Shown: positions 46,351 through 58,249, numbered from the stretch's first letter. The stretch is 64,000 nt of DNA from Euglena gracilis (GCA_039621445.1 CP154957.1:11427845-11491844); one strand, 5' to 3'. Notes: generated by a model not told the origin, from the sequence alone. Made by a program: numbers and translations.

Positions 46351-47850
46351 CAGGGGCAGGGAGATATTCTGGTCGGCCGAAAATTTTATTCCGGGGTTTT
46401 ATTCCGGTTTATTCCGGGTTATTCCGGTTTATTCCGGAATTTATTCCGGTTTATTCCGGTCAATTTCTGTCTGAATGGACTTAGGATTTTTTGAAATACA
46501 ATTGGACGAGGCGCTCACCTGGGCTTCAGGAATAGAGATGCATTCCTTGGTTGCCCACACCGCCAAGTGGTCACTTCGCACTTGGTGATACGGGTCTGCA
46601 CACCACAGCAGACCCCGGCCTTTCCGGGACAAACAAGCAGGTGAAAATTGGTGCTCGTGGTTTTCTTTTGAGACGGGTCCCTGGCATCGCTGTCTCTTTT
46701 CTTCCCAAAAAATTGTCCCGCTGAGTGTCTTAGGCCCTGTTGTGTCTCCCCTATTTTTGAAGCCTTGACTGTGTTCCCCAGATGGTGCTACACAGGCCAG
46801 GTGACTTTTGGCCCGTTTTGTTGCTTTTTTAGGCTCTGCAATCTGTCCGTGAAGGTTTGCCTGCTGAGGTGTCCGCTTCGGCGCAACAGCTATGCTAATT
46901 TTGAATTTTAAAAATTTGTATTTCCATTGCGCCGTGGCGCAATATAACTCTTAAATTTTCATTCTACATGAGCGTGTTTTCTTTGCGGATGCGCAATGAA
47001 AACACATGTTGACACATATGTTGTTATTATTGCCCAAGTGCGTAATGATCCCCCACATTTAGAATCACAAAAAAAATAAAAACATTGCGCCAAAGCGCAA
47101 TGCCTTTTATTTTTGTAATGAAAAAAAAGTTTGTGCCATGGTTCCTTCGTTTCATTACCCGGCGCTTTGGGGTTATGCACACTGTGTCCAAGTCGTTCTT
47201 TTCGTCCTAACCTGGGGTTTTGAACCTTTTTCAAAATGGATTACAGGCTTAAAAACACCAAGAGGGCCTGTTTCCTGGGTCCCAATAACCGTGCCACCGT
47301 GGAGGGTCCCCACAGAACCAGAGGGCCAAAAGGGTGGGTTTCACCGCCGGGTTTCAAAAAGAATGCAACGTTGCGCTTAAGCGCAATGCAAATATCAAAA
47401 CCTTAGGTGCGAGTTAGGCCGCCTAAGAGTGTTATTACCCCCTGATTGAAAGATGATTCGCTTTGTACAATGGGATCCCTGCCCCCAAAAATCGGCGTTT
47501 ATATTGTCCTAGTTCATGTCTCTTCAAAAAGAACTCAGGGACAAACATTCACTAAGTGCAGCCCCACAAGTGGCGATAAAATCCAAACAAAAAATGCATT
47601 CACCTAGGGGGAAACACAGGCAAAATGCAGGTGTGCTCCTGATATTAAGTGCCGTCTGTGCTACGATTGCGCTCCTTCGTTGCTGTTGTGATTTTGAAAC
47701 CTGAAAATATATCAAACTTCACCTTCATTGCCTTTGTGCCTTGCAGAATTTTCAAGCCATTTGGCTGGCACTTTTATTCCGGTTTATTCCGGTTATTGCT
47801 ATTCCGGTTTATTCCGGTATATTCCGGACCGGAATATCTCCCTGCCCCTG
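46351..47850. mobile_element. hAT-like non-autonomous element
   Basis: Termini CAGGGGCAGGGAGATATTC (46351-46369) and its exact reverse complement (47832-47850) begin CAGGGG, as many hAT elements do. They are flanked by CTTGGAA on both sides, a 7-bp perfect direct repeat close to the 8-bp hAT duplication. Inside both ends lie TTTATTCCGG minisatellites (46389-46463 and 47770-47833). It has no transposase frame, and a CTTAGG element (46729-47427) is nested within. Confidence 0.65.
46729..47427. mobile_element. Small CTTAGG-type element with hairpins
   Basis: It begins CTTAGGCCC and ends GGCCGCCTAAG, flanked by AGTGT on both sides (46724-46728 and 47428-47432): the same terminal hexamer and 5-bp duplication length as the 12.7-kb element. 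The 699-bp interior is non-coding but holds three hairpins with 4-nt loops and GCGC stems: 46926-46943 (ATTGCGC-CGTG-GCGCAAT), 47083-47102 and 47371-47386. The right subterminal GTGCGAG matches the element at 28912. Confidence 0.65.
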
Positions 47851-48019
47851 CTTGGAATTTCCACACTTTCACACCCCATCCGACGTTTGAGCGAATGGAA
47901 AAACTTTTGCCAGTGTATAAATTTTAAGGTGCCATTGTCAGAGGAGGTCATAACACCCAATAGATAAGAGGAAACCATTTTATCGGACAATCAATCGTCA
48001 AAAACACCTGAAAACCTCA

Positions 48020-48374
48020 AAAAAAAGTATGATGAGGATGTGCAAGCTCGCTCTGGGTCTGTCATCCCTCTCCCTCCGACAGGACTGGGGACCCGGTCAA
48101 CTTCCTATACTGAAAATACACGAACAATCTGCTGCCATAAATACATATACCCCCCTGGGAAAATGCCACCTGACAGGTGGCCGTAAAAGGGACCCTGACA
48201 GTTTCCTGGGTAGGGCATTTCAAGGGAAAATAAATGAAAACTGACCCCTGACAGGTTTCCAGGTACCAGGGACCCTGACAACTTCCTATGGTGGGCCGGT
48301 AACGGGGACACTGACAGGTTCTCGGGCATGACCGGTGTGAAAAATAAAATATATTATATATATTGTGTGTATAC

Positions 48375-48421
<47 letters not shown>

Positions 48422-48680
48422 CATGTTCAGTGTGCCAAGAAAATTTTCAGACCCAAATGCCAAGCAAATTTTCAGACCCTGAAAAAATCAAAAATGATGG
48501 CACGCCGCACTAATATCATCCGGAATCGCCTCCAGAGTTGAGAGCACTGGTGGAGGGGTGTGTGTGTGTGTGTGTGTGACACATATATACTTATATACAT
48601 ATATATGCATGTATATATAGATATCTATATATAGATATAGATATAGATATAGATATAGATATATAGATATATATCTGATA
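48020..48680. repeat. GACAGTTTCC-family copy and TA/GATA microsatellites
   Basis: 48145-48330 holds CACCTGACAGGTGGCC and GGACCCTGACA units of the short C/G-terminated family. It is followed by (TA)n at 48340-48420, (GT)n at 48558-48580 and (ATAG)n at 48610-48680. Confidence 0.75.
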
Positions 48681-49189
48681 ATCTTTCGGGTTGGACACTG
48701 ACAGTTTCGCCAGCATAACAGTTTCCCGGGGAGGGGGTAGGCACGAAGCCGTCCATCCGTTTTGTGTGAGCCCAAACGCTGAGCTTCAGCATTTTTGCCT
48801 TCAGACTTCTGGTTCTCGAATCGGTGAATCTTTCTAGTGGTCTTTGAACACAAGAGGGGAGGGGGTCGTTATCACAGATGGTTGTAAGTGCGGGGGAATT
48901 GCACACTTTGCCGGCAAACTCACCCACACACCCTCTGGATAACCCTCTCCAACACGTTTCTCCACAAGCGCTTCCCTTGACAGATATGGAGTTTCTCAAC
49001 AACATTGCCCAAATGTGGGCTTCCTCAGGAATTCATCCCTGCTCAACCTGAACATCGCTGGGGCCGATGAACGAGTTCACGCTGTCCGTTCGTTGAGACA
49101 GACCCCGGCCTATCTTTTCGAGGTTGGTGAGCATCTGATAACCAGAATGTGTCAGGGGGGATGATACAGTGTAGTGCGCAGTGCAGTGC

Positions 49190-49216
49190 GGAAATGTGTG
49201 TGTGTTTGTGTGTCTG

Positions 49217-49251
<35 letters not shown>

Positions 49252-49340
49252 ATGCGTGTGTGCGTGCATGCGTGTGTGTGTGCATGCGTGCGTGCGTGCG
49301 TGCGCGCGCGCGTGTGTGTGTGCATGTATGCGTGCGTGCG
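49190..49340. repeat. GTGC/GT microsatellite
   Basis: GTGCGTGC arrays with short GT runs. Confidence 0.95.
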
Positions 49341-49500
49341 TTTGTTGTTTATGTTGTGGGTGTTGTATGGGTGTTGTGTATTGTGGTGTGCGCTGCGTGT
49401 ATTTGTGTATGTGGGCGGGGGACAGAATGCTTTGGCAACAGTTTCATGCTGTGTGTCACGCAACGGGTTGGCAGGGCCCTGAGCGGACGTAGCGACGCAC

Positions 49501-49653
49501 CATGCGCAGCATCGCGAGGGGTGACACCTGCGGGAGCAGCTCCTCGCTCTCCGGCACCTGCAGCCCCGGCAGGAATAGCGACTCCAGTGGCGCCGTGTAC
49601 TCCCCGGTGGGGCCAGCCACGGTGGGACAGAAGGGAGGGAGGCTGCCAAAGCC
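49501..49653 (-). CDS. Host-gene exon, 51 codons (candidate)
   Basis: 153 bp, phase 0 at both ends: acceptor TTTTTAACCAG and donor ATG|GTGCGT. It encodes GFGSLPPFCPTVAGPTGEYT, then APLESLFLPGLQVPESEELL and ...AMLRM. It joins in frame to the exon at 50139-50219. No family recognised. Confidence 0.65.
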
Positions 49654-49796
49654 CTGGTTAAAAATGTGGTCTCACAGTGAACCATAGAAGGTGATGGATT
49701 GTCTGTGGATGAAGCATCATCGGGCTGGCAGTCCTATCGGCTGCGGTCGAGAGAAACAAAAAAAAGCAGCACAGATATGCACAAAGTTGCGCAAAT

Positions 49797-50027
49797 ACCT
49801 ACCTCCTCCCTCAGGAAACTGTCACCTGACAGGTCGGCCGGTCCCAAGGACCCTGACAGTTTCCTGGGTTGGGCATTTCAAGGGAAAATCAATGAAAGCC
49901 AGACAGGCCGGCCGGCCCCGGGGACCCTGACAACTTCCTACCCTGACAAGTTTGCCGGCAACGAGGACCCTCGCAGTTTCCCGGGCGCAACCCTGACAGG
50001 TTCTCGGGCATGAAGTTTCCTGGGGGG
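49797..50027. mobile_element. GACAGTTTCC-family element in a host intron
   Basis: Starts TACCTACCTCC and AGGAAACTGTCACCTGACAG, ends GAAGTTTCCTGGGGGGTGGG. Internal repeats are of GGACCCTGACA type. It lies wholly within the intron between the exons at 50139 and 49653. Confidence 0.6.
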
Positions 50028-50138
50028 TGGGGATGGCATTAGAGTCTGCGGTTGGGGGATAAGTATGGACTGGAGGAGTGATTGTCATTCGCGGCTGGCC
50101 CCCCCCTAGGGCTGGGCGGGCTGCTGTCGGAACCTCAC

Positions 50139-50219
50139 AGGGCCCCAGCGGAGGATGAGGGCAGCGTAGCGCTCCACCCACCACTTCCACGCCCCCTTCA
50201 GCTGCGACTCGTCCAGCAC
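50139..50219 (-). CDS. Host-gene exon, 27 codons (candidate)
   Basis: 81 bp, acceptor CTGTTTTGGACAG and donor GTGAGG, phase 0 at both ends. It encodes VLDESQLKGAWKWWVERYAA followed by LILRWGP. Aromatic-rich helical sequence; one of the most secure exons. The motif ERYAALILRWG vaguely recalls C-terminal helices of WD40 scaffold proteins, but this is only an impression. Confidence 0.65.
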
Positions 50220-50889
50220 CTGTCCAAAACAGGCTTGCCTGCCGTCGAGGGAGTGGGGATGGGGGGTGGATAGGGTGTTTTCCAAAAGCAGTTTTGCTTA
50301 TGAGCAACAAGAAACTTGATAAACATGGGAACGTGGGAAGTTGGCTTCAGCCAAGTTGCAACACAGACTTATCAACCACGGGGAGTTGGCAGCAGGGTTA
50401 CGGTGGGAGATGCTCCGTAGGAGAAATCTCTCGAACGTGCTTGAACAAAATCCGAGGAGGCTCTCGAGCCTCCTCAAATGTTGTTTGAGGTCATTCGAGG
50501 AGGCTCAAGAGCTGGCCTCCCTCGGTGCCCACCAACTTGGCCTCTCTCTTTGGCGAAAACTGGTCGAAAAATGCCAGGTGCAAAAATTTGGACCAAAATG
50601 TTTTATGTGCCCTTTTTGAAGGGGAAAAGGTTCAAAAATTCACAATTCTTATATGGTGGTCTCGGTCAAATCATGTCCCAGGAAGGTGACCTCGAGCTCT
50701 ATGGGCCTGGAGTTCCAGGGGGAGGCCAACTCCCAGGGAGGCACTTTGGATGGTTCTCTGCAAATGTTCAAAAATAAATAAATAAACAAATAAATCTGAC
50801 TTGAACAGAAATGCTTTTTGCTGATAACACCACTCTTTTGCTAAAAACCCCGGGGGGTGACAGGGTAGCAAAAACACCCTAAAGGGGTG

Positions 50890-51048
50890 GGTTCGCCCAG
50901 CAGCCGCCTGAGCCCGTCTCGTTCTGCAGGGCGCGCAGAAGCTGCTGGGCCTTGGCTGCCTTGAGGCGGGTGAAGCGGTCCGCCGGCTTGTAGTACCGCA
51001 GCATGTCCCGCACCTTGGGGGCAGGGGCCAGGTTGATGCGCCCGGGTA
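50890..51048 (-). CDS. Host-gene exon (candidate)
   Basis: Minus-strand block after acceptor CATATGCAG (phase 1). It encodes RINLAPAPKVRDMLRYYKPA, then DRFTRLKAAKAQQLLRALQN. Helical and basic. No clean GT donor at the lower edge; the frame reaches a stop near 50878, so it could be a terminal exon. No family recognised. Confidence 0.5.
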
Positions 51049-51099
51049 CTGCATATGCACGTTTGCGTGTATGCATGTACAGCGCGCTATGTGAATGCG

Positions 51100-51349
51100 A
51101 GTGTGTGAGTGTGAGTGAGTGAGTGAGTGAGTGAGTGAGTGAGTGAGTGAGTGAGTGAGTGAGTGAGTGAGTGAGTGAGTGAGTGAGTGAGTGAGTGGGT
51201 GTGTTGATTGAGCATGGGGGTGGGTTATTGTGTATATGTGTGTTGGGTCGTGCTGTGTGTGTGTGCGTGTGTCGTGTTGTGTGTTACTGTGCGCGCGTGT
51301 GCACTGTGTTGTGCAGGTGTGTGTGTGTGTGTGTGGTGTGTGGTGTGTA

Positions 51350-51381
<32 letters not shown>

Positions 51382-51405
51382 TGTGTTGTGTTGTGTGTCT
51401 GCATG
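51100..51405. repeat. (GTGA)n and (GT)n microsatellites
   Basis: GTGA tetranucleotide array at 51108-51200 followed by GT-rich DNA to about 51400. Confidence 0.95.
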
Positions 51406-51834
51406 CTAATCACACCTGAGACATTGCACAAGCTCCATCTCACATCTGAACAACAAACATGTTGCTAATGAAGACATGCACAGCCAAGAATCACACAGCA
51501 ACTGCAACCATCACTGTCAACGCTAACACTAACACAATGTTTAACGCTAACACAGGTGTTCCTTGAGTGCACAGGAACATGATTCTGCTTGCTTGCAGGA
51601 AAGATGAAATTGGGGCTGATTTTTGATGATCTCGTTATCTTTTGATGGAGGAGCTTGTCTTAAGTTGCCTGAAACTCAATAAACTTCCAGGCCCAAGACA
51701 TTGTGACCATCCAGAGGTCCCCACCTGTGGTGTCAGGGCCTGGTTGGTGTGGAAACTTCCACTCGGGGGGGAGGGGGGTTGGCGTAATGAGCTTTATGGA
51801 GGGAAGGGGGAACTGTGGAGGCACTCCGCCCCCT

Positions 51835-51975
51835 GGCCGATGGTCTGATCGTACTCGTTGTACGGGTTCGGGGACCCGAACGGCAGCAGCCCCCCGCCCC
51901 CCTTCGCGAGGCGGGCCCCGACAACAGGGCTGTCCGGGAAGGCCGGGTGGGGGAGTCGCAGCCCCATAATCGACC
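51835..51975 (-). CDS. Host-gene exon (candidate)
   Basis: Minus-strand block after acceptor GTGGTGGTCAG. It encodes GLRLPHPAFPDSPVVGARLA, then GGLLPFGSPNPYNEYDQTIG. Protein-like sequence. The downstream donor is probably GTGCCT, at about 51834. The intron upstream is only 66 bp and is mostly a piece of a GACAGTTTCC element. No family recognised. Confidence 0.55.
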
Positions 51976-52041
51976 CTGACCACCACCCACACCCGCCCTC
52001 CTGGGAAACTGTCGCCTGACAGGTTGGCCAGCACCGGTCAC

Positions 52042-52310
52042 CCCTGACACCGCCCCATCGCATATATCATAACCATCTGGCAGGGTTCCGGAGACCCCGG
52101 AGGGACCCTGAGGGATTCTCGAGCGCGGCAGATTCCGGGTTTGCGGGGTTTCCGGCCTGCCCTGCCCGGCGCTCTGCGGTCGCCCGGGGCGGGCGGGGGC
52201 AGCGGGGGGCTCCTCCGGCGGGCCGTCGTGCACCCGCGTGGGGACGTCGGGGCGCAGCCCCGGAGCCTCGGTCTTCCCCCCGATGAGCTCCTGCAGGCCC
52301 TGCCACCCCA
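52042..52310 (-). CDS. Host-gene exon (candidate)
   Basis: 269 bp after acceptor CCCCCGGCAG (phase 1) to donor GTGACC. It encodes GWQGLQELIGGKTEAPGLRP, a Pro/Arg-rich linker, and SGVSGTLPDGYDICDG near the end. The exit phase (0) does not match the entry phase I infer for 51835-51975, so one boundary is wrong. No family recognised. Confidence 0.5.
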
Positions 52311-52419
52311 CTGCCGGGGGTGTTGGGCGATGGCTGTCCCAGCCAGGCTTTCTGTCAAAATTGCGGGGGGGAGCAGGGCAGAACGGGCAGGCCTGGTGGA
52401 GGGGTCTACCAGGGGTATT

Positions 52420-53000
52420 TTTAAGACCGGGGGGGAGGGGGGTCCCCCCCACCCACCCACCCCGAGGGGGGGGGTCCCTGGGGACCCACCAAAAAATCGC
52501 GAAAACTGCTAAAAATAGCACTCTTTCAAAAAATTTCGGTGCCTTCGGCGCCGAAAAGTATATCCCACCCCCCTCCGGGGAATCCCCGGGGGGGGGGGGG
52601 GGCTCAGCCAGACCCACCCACCCACCCCCGGGGGTCCACAACTAAAAAAAACCCCTGGGGTCGACCCCCACCCGGGATGTTGGGGGGGGGGTCGCCCCCC
52701 TACCCACCACAGCATTTTTTTTTAAAGCTTTCCACCCGGCGCCGAAGATGCCGGGAAATTCTTTGGGGGTCGAAAACGGGTGCTCCCGGAAAAACGGGAG
52801 GAGGTGGTGGGTGGGGGTGGTTGAACCCCCCACCAACCACCCCGTTCTGCCCTGGGGAGAAGGGGTCCCCCCACACCCACCCACCCACCCTGGCATGGCG
52901 ACCCCCTCCCCCAGGAGGGGGGCGTTTCTCAGGACATTTCCCAAAATTTCCAAAGTTTCGTACCAAAAACCCAAGCCCAGGCCTCCAGTACAGGACCCCC
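52420..53000. repeat. GGGGTCCCCCCCACCC repeat with TTTCGGCGCC hairpin
   Basis: C/G-run repeat family: AAGACCGGGGGGGAGGGGGG, then CCACCCACCCACCCC, then the hairpin TTTCGGTGCC-TTC-GGCGCCGAAA (52537-52559). It closely matches 55245-55530 and partly 32085-32330 and 1430-1690. Confidence 0.7.
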
Positions 53001-53594
53001 CGTCCCCCCAGGGCAGGGAAGGGGGTGGGTAGACCCCCCAAAGAAAAACCCCAGCATGAAGTGCCAGGAAAATTTTGGGGGGTTCAAAAAAATGCCCCAA
53101 GTCGTGCTTTCAGGGGCTTTTCCCCAACAAAGCCACAACACTTGGAATAAACATGACTTTTCTGGTGCAAAGGACTGGGGAATGATTTTTTTTGGTCCTA
53201 AGGAATCCCATACCACCCCCGGGAGATCTTCCAAGTTAAAGAATTAAAGCCTTGTCCCAGCGCCTTGGAAGATATATTTAAACATTTTCTTGTTCTCTCG
53301 GTCCCTTTGAAGTTGTATGTACCCGCTTGCTATTGCTATTGCCCTGGACCCGTACCCGAGCCAGCCTCAAAGCTGAGCCATAAACTGCACACAAGTCTCA
53401 GAGCAATTGGTTTTTGCCCACAACCTTGCCCCCGGAAATTTCCGAAGAAGTCAGCCAGTACAAGCCGAAATGACAAATTGACTTTCCCATGGACAGCCCA
53501 GTACGTACGAGCCCTCAAAGTCATAACTTTAACTACAGGAACAGAAGCCACTTCTGGTGGCAATTTTCCTTTTCTTTTCTTCCACAGCGTGGCT

Positions 53595-53666
53595 TCTCTG
53601 ACAGAAACCAACCAAAAACAACAACAAAAACAACAACGACGACAACAACAAAAACCATAACAACGA

Positions 53667-53697
<31 letters not shown>

Positions 53698-53715
53698 AAC
53701 AACAACAACAATGCC
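53595..53715. repeat. CAA/CGA/GGC triplet repeats
   Basis: ACAACAACAAAAACAAC and GACGACGACAAC runs around a GGCGGCGGC core. Confidence 0.9.
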
Positions 53716-53784
53716 GGGCGACAGAATCGAACACTGCCTTTCGATTGCGACACGCTGAGACCGGGTATGCTTTGCCCCGTGTGC

Positions 53785-53994
53785 ATGTCTCTCTCCGGGC
53801 CGCGCCGACCCCGGGGCCAGGAGTGGGGTGGGCGCGGGTCCAGTGGGCTGGGCGTCCGCCCCCGCCGGGACACCGGGGCGGACTCCGGCCGCAGGCTGCG
53901 TGGCCGCGGCGGGAGGTCGAGGATGCGGGGCGGGGTGTGAGGGCGGCCGCCGTCTGGCGCAATTGGCCCGCTGGCTTCGGTCTGAGCCCCCGCA
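53785..53994 (-). CDS. Host-gene exon, frame uncertain (candidate)
   Basis: GC-rich minus-strand island after a good acceptor, GGGCTGACCCTCAG. All three frames stay open for most of it and all give Pro/Arg/Ala-rich peptides, so neither frame nor donor can be fixed. Included because composition and acceptor match the other exons. Confidence 0.35.
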
Positions 53995-54082
53995 CCCTGA
54001 GGGTCAGCCCAGGGAGATGGGGGGGGGGCAGGAGTGAATCCGCCGCCACCCAGCCACCGCGAGACACATACATTGACTACCC

Positions 54083-54670
54083 CCCCCACCCCTTGTCCAA
54101 CGACCACTAATGTTCGTCTCTGACCGGGGGGGGGCGGTCGCTAAAATGGCCAATGTTTGTCTCCGACCAGGGGGGGTGGTCGTTAGACAAGCGGGGTGGA
54201 CCCCAAGTCGGAGGATGCCATAGATGGGGGAATATGGCCATTTTTGGGCTGTTTTTGGCCATTTATGCTATTTCTTGACTACGGTTGGCCACTTTTGGCC
54301 ATTTTTGGACATTTTGGGGCACTTTTGGGAATTTTTAGGCATTTTTGACCGCTTTTCGCCATGTTTGGTCGCTTTTGGCCACTTTTGGCAACTGTTGGCC
54401 ACACTTTGGCCCCCTTTGCCCATTTTTGGCCACTTTGGGCTGTTTTTGGTTACCTTTGGCCATTTTTGCCTTATTTTTGCTATTTTTGGCAACTTTTTGG
54501 GCACTTTTGGCCATCCCTTGGCCATTTTAGGCCATTCTGGGCTATTTTTGACTGTTTTTAGCCAACTTTTAGCAATTTTGGCCGAACCAACATCGTATAC
54601 AAAAAGATCGTCTCTGACCGGGGGGGGGTCGTTAGACAAGCCCGGTCGTTGGACAAGGGGGGGGGGAGGT
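54083..54670. repeat. TTGTCCAACGACC elements and TTTTGGCCAT tract
   Basis: 54083-54203 is a C/G-terminated inverted-repeat element (CCTTGTCCAACGACC ... GGTCGTTAGACAAG). 54225-54600 is a degenerate TTTTTGGCCA low-complexity tract, the reverse of 4030-4520. 54605-54665 is another partial element. Confidence 0.7.
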
Positions 54671-54899
54671 AAGTTAAAACCCGGGAGGCTTCTGTGGCAA
54701 AACAACCTGCTATATTTATCTCCTTTCGCTGTCGTTTTTTATTGAAAGACGGCCAACCTGTCCCAAACCCAATTCCTGGGGTTTGGAGTGGGCGGGGGGA
54801 CCCATCAATCCAAAAAACGCAGTTAAAAAAATCCTCCAACGAAATCTATACACTAGCCTGCTTCAACCCCGACAGTCTCGAAACACCCCAGGGTTCACC

Positions 54900-54909
54900 C
54901 ATGCACACG

Positions 54910-54943
<34 letters not shown>

Positions 54944-54965
54944 GCAGACACGCACATGCTCAGAT

Positions 54966-55002
<37 letters not shown>

Positions 55003-55010
55003 CACTCAAC
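54900..55010. repeat. (CA)n microsatellite
   Basis: Two CA runs separated by TATGCAGACACGCAC. Confidence 0.95.
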
Positions 55011-55244
55011 TTTTACGTTCATCCAACCAACTCAACTCCCAACTCACAGGGGGAGGGGGGCAACAGAACAAGGATAATAAATCGATCCTGAAACAGAAAC
55101 CAGAATGGGACTCGAGGCCGCAGTAGCCTGTATGCAGGAGGATCGAGTGCAGGCCATCATGTGGGAGGCTTTAGAGAGCAACTGGCTGAATTGTGCATCC
55201 ACAAGTACATTTGTGACAATAAGAACTGGCTGCGGACAGGGTTA

Positions 55245-55530
55245 AGACCGGGGGGGAGGGGGGGAGGGGGTCGGCACCCACCCACCCACCCACCCCCAGG
55301 GGTGGGCCCCCGGGGGAGGGGGGGGGGTCCCGGGGGACCCACCCACTTTGCCCGAAAATGCTAAAAATAGGACCTTTTTCAAAATTTTCGGCGCCTTTGG
55401 CGCCGAAAAAGATATACCCACCAGCCCCTACCCCCACCCCCCCCGGGGGGGGGGGGGCAGGGGGTCCAAGGGACCCACCCACCCTACCCCCCTCCCTCCC
55501 CGGGGGAGGGGGTCCAAGATCTTGATTAAA
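55245..55530. repeat. C/G-run repeat with TTTTCGGCGCC hairpin
   Basis: CCCACCCACCCACCCACCCC, then the hairpin TTTTCGGCGCC-TTT-GGCGCCGAAAA (55386-55410), then further C/G runs. Paralog of 52420-52660. Confidence 0.7.
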
Positions 55531-55904
55531 AAAACATGCCTGTGACAATAAAAAAAAATAAAAAGAGGTATTGAGAGGAAGAGGCGGATAAAACATTGTT
55601 ATCAGTGATCTGGTTATTTGCACTTATATGTTGTTTGCAAAAAAAACAACACTCGTAATGACTGAGGAAACAATTTCAAAAATGTTGAATGCAATAGGAA
55701 AAGGGTTAGGGTTAGGGTTAGGGTTAGGGTTTGCGGCCTCTGAAGCTGGGCGTCACTTAGTGACCCCGGGGGGGGTGTCCAGCTCAGAGGCTGGAAGGTT
55801 TGGGCTGGCTGGAAAAAGGCTGCTGACTGACCCCTGGGTGCCGGGCTGGAGCTGGGCCTGAGCTGGGTCGAACCGGGTGCCAAAAATGGAAACTGCAAAA
55901 AGGT

Positions 55905-55943
55905 CCAATTATAATATGTGTGTGTGGGTGTGGGTGTGGGTGT

Positions 55944-56010
<67 letters not shown>
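55905..56010. repeat. (GT)n microsatellite
   Basis: GGGTGT units then a pure GT run. Confidence 0.95.
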
Positions 56011-56011
<1 letters not shown>

Positions 56012-57077
56012 CAAAAACTGCCAAATATACAAAAAAAATCGATTTTTGGACCCCAAATTTGCCCTGGCCAGCCCTTTTCTGACCCATTTCGCATAGTTTT
56101 GACCAACTTTTGGCCCATTTTTGCACCCCCGAATGTGAAAAAATCCGTTACTGTCCAGCTTCCGTCAGCCATATGCCAGAAACCACAATACACCAACATG
56201 CATTGGATGCACGCCAGATTCTTTTTGATCGTGGTAGTGTGTTCAGAACAGGGTGTCGCATAACAAAATTTGACCCCCTGGGGGGTCCCAGCCAGGCAGT
56301 AGCCTTTTTTCCAGCCAGCAGCCTTTCCCAGCCCCTCCCCCCTCCCCCATCGACGAGATTTAATTATTACCCAAGAGGGGAGAGCAGGAGTGAGCAAGTG
56401 AGCAAATGTCAACTTCATATTTACACGTAGCTATCCGTAGTTATCCGTGTTTGGGGGTTTCAGGCTTATCGGAAGGTGTCCGCAGTTAATGGTAGTTTCC
56501 TGTTTCAGGATAAGCACCAATCCCTGGTGGTTGTCCTGCTTCAGCATTTGTGGACAAGAAGCACAAAACATACAAATCAGTCGTCAGGGAGGAACCGAGA
56601 TGTCCAACAGGTGGCTCCAATCCCAGGGGTGTCCTGTCCAGGAGGCAGATCCAGCAGGCAAGTCTCGCCGAACGAAAAAGTGAGTGGATGCAGCGTGGTT
56701 GCTCAATCATGAGACGGCAGATGAGATGGGGGGGGGTGGAGGGCAGTCACGAGGAACTGCGCGGGGGGGGGGGGGCTAGCCCGAAAAAAGATGGGCGAAA
56801 ATGAAAGGGCTTGTATCGTGTGCAAATGCGCGAAATGCGAGAAAAATGTGCCAAAAAATGCGCAGATAACAGACGTGGCACACCCTCCCCCGTCTGGCAA
56901 CAAGAAATGACCTGCTCGGGGAGCATTTGGAAGCTCGGCTGGGCTTAACTGACAGCCATCAGGGCTGCCAGACTGAGAAAAAGAACCGACCCGCCAGGGT
57001 GGCTTTGAAATGGTGCGGGATTAATTGGGGAGGGGAGGGCCAACAACAGCAACAGCCGCTTGGCGGGCCACAAACAG

Positions 57078-57234
57078 GCTGGGCGCCTTCCCTTCGGGGG
57101 TGAACAACTCCGTCTTGAGGGGGCTGCCCGTTGCCTGGGGGGAGCGCGGCGCCACCCCCGGCCCCTCCTCGGTGGTGGCCGGCCCCACGGTGAGCTGGGG
57201 CAGCGAGCTCTCCCGGCTGCGGCTGCGGACCTCC
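57078..57234 (-). CDS. Host-gene exon (candidate)
   Basis: Minus-strand block after acceptor CCCCCTGCCAG. It encodes EVRSRSRESSLPQLTVGPAT, then TEEGPGVAPRSPQATGSPLK and ELFTPEGKAPSLF, with a GTGGCC donor after SLF (or the frame runs on slightly). Ser/Pro-rich linker. No family recognised. Confidence 0.5.
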
Positions 57235-57507
57235 CTGGCAGGGGGGCATCCCTCGGCTGGCTTCAAGGTGGTCGATGGGCTCGCTCCAGGCGGAATTAGG
57301 CAGCTCGCAACGTACATACCCTCACCCCCCTCAGATTGGCAACCCCCTTGGGCGTCCTTGGACCCCCCAAAAGGCGGGGGGGGGGGGTAAATTCTTTTGC
57401 TGGGCCGAATGGCCAATTTGTGGGGTGAAAATGGGAAAATGGTCAATTGGCACGGCATTTCAGCGAAAATCGAATGGCCAATCTGGCCCAGGGTATTTTA
57501 CCCCCCC

Positions 57508-57910
57508 CCTATGTCCAACGACCAGTAACCTCTGTCCTCCGACCGGGGGGGGGTGGTCGTTGGACATAGGGTAGTGACCAAAAAGGTGTCCCCTGACCGG
57601 GGGGGGGGGTGGTCGTTGGACAAGGGGTCAAAAAAAATTGGCGGGTAATCGGGACACCCCCCAAATAAGGTCAAATTTTCCCTTCCAGCGCTTTGCGCCG
57701 AAAATTTTGGGCAATTTTGACAAATTTTTGTCCAATAAGTGCCAAAAATAGCATTTTGGCCAATTTTTGACCGATTTGGGGCACAAAATTTTTCGGCCCG
57801 GCGCTTTGCGCCGGGACCAATATTTTTGCCAAACCTCCAAAAAGGTGTCCTCTGACCGGGGGGGTGGTCGTTGGACATAGGGGGGTCGTTGGACATAGGG
57901 GGGGGGGGTA
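57508..57910. mobile_element. TTGTCCAACGACC-family copies
   Basis: CCCCCCCTATGTCCAACGACC at 57505-57528 and GGTCGTTGGACAAGG at 57612-57626 bound a short inverted-repeat element. Further copies with GGGTGGTCGTTGGACATAGG lie at 57855-57910. Between them are two GCGCTTTGCGCCG hairpin phrases (57690 and 57805). Confidence 0.6.
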
Positions 57911-57999
57911 CAAAACCCAAATGGCCAATCTGGGGAGGGGGACAATCTAGGGGTGAGGGTACATAAATAAACATATATGTGTATATATTATCTACACAC

Positions 58000-58216
58000 A
58001 GATGTATACATACATACATACATACATACATACATACATACATACATACATACATACATACATACATACATACATACATACATACATACATACATACATA
58101 CATACATACATACATACATACATACATAACATACATACATACATACATACATACATACATACATACATACATACATACATACATACATACATACATACAT
58201 ACATACATACATACAT

Positions 58217-58249
<33 letters not shown>

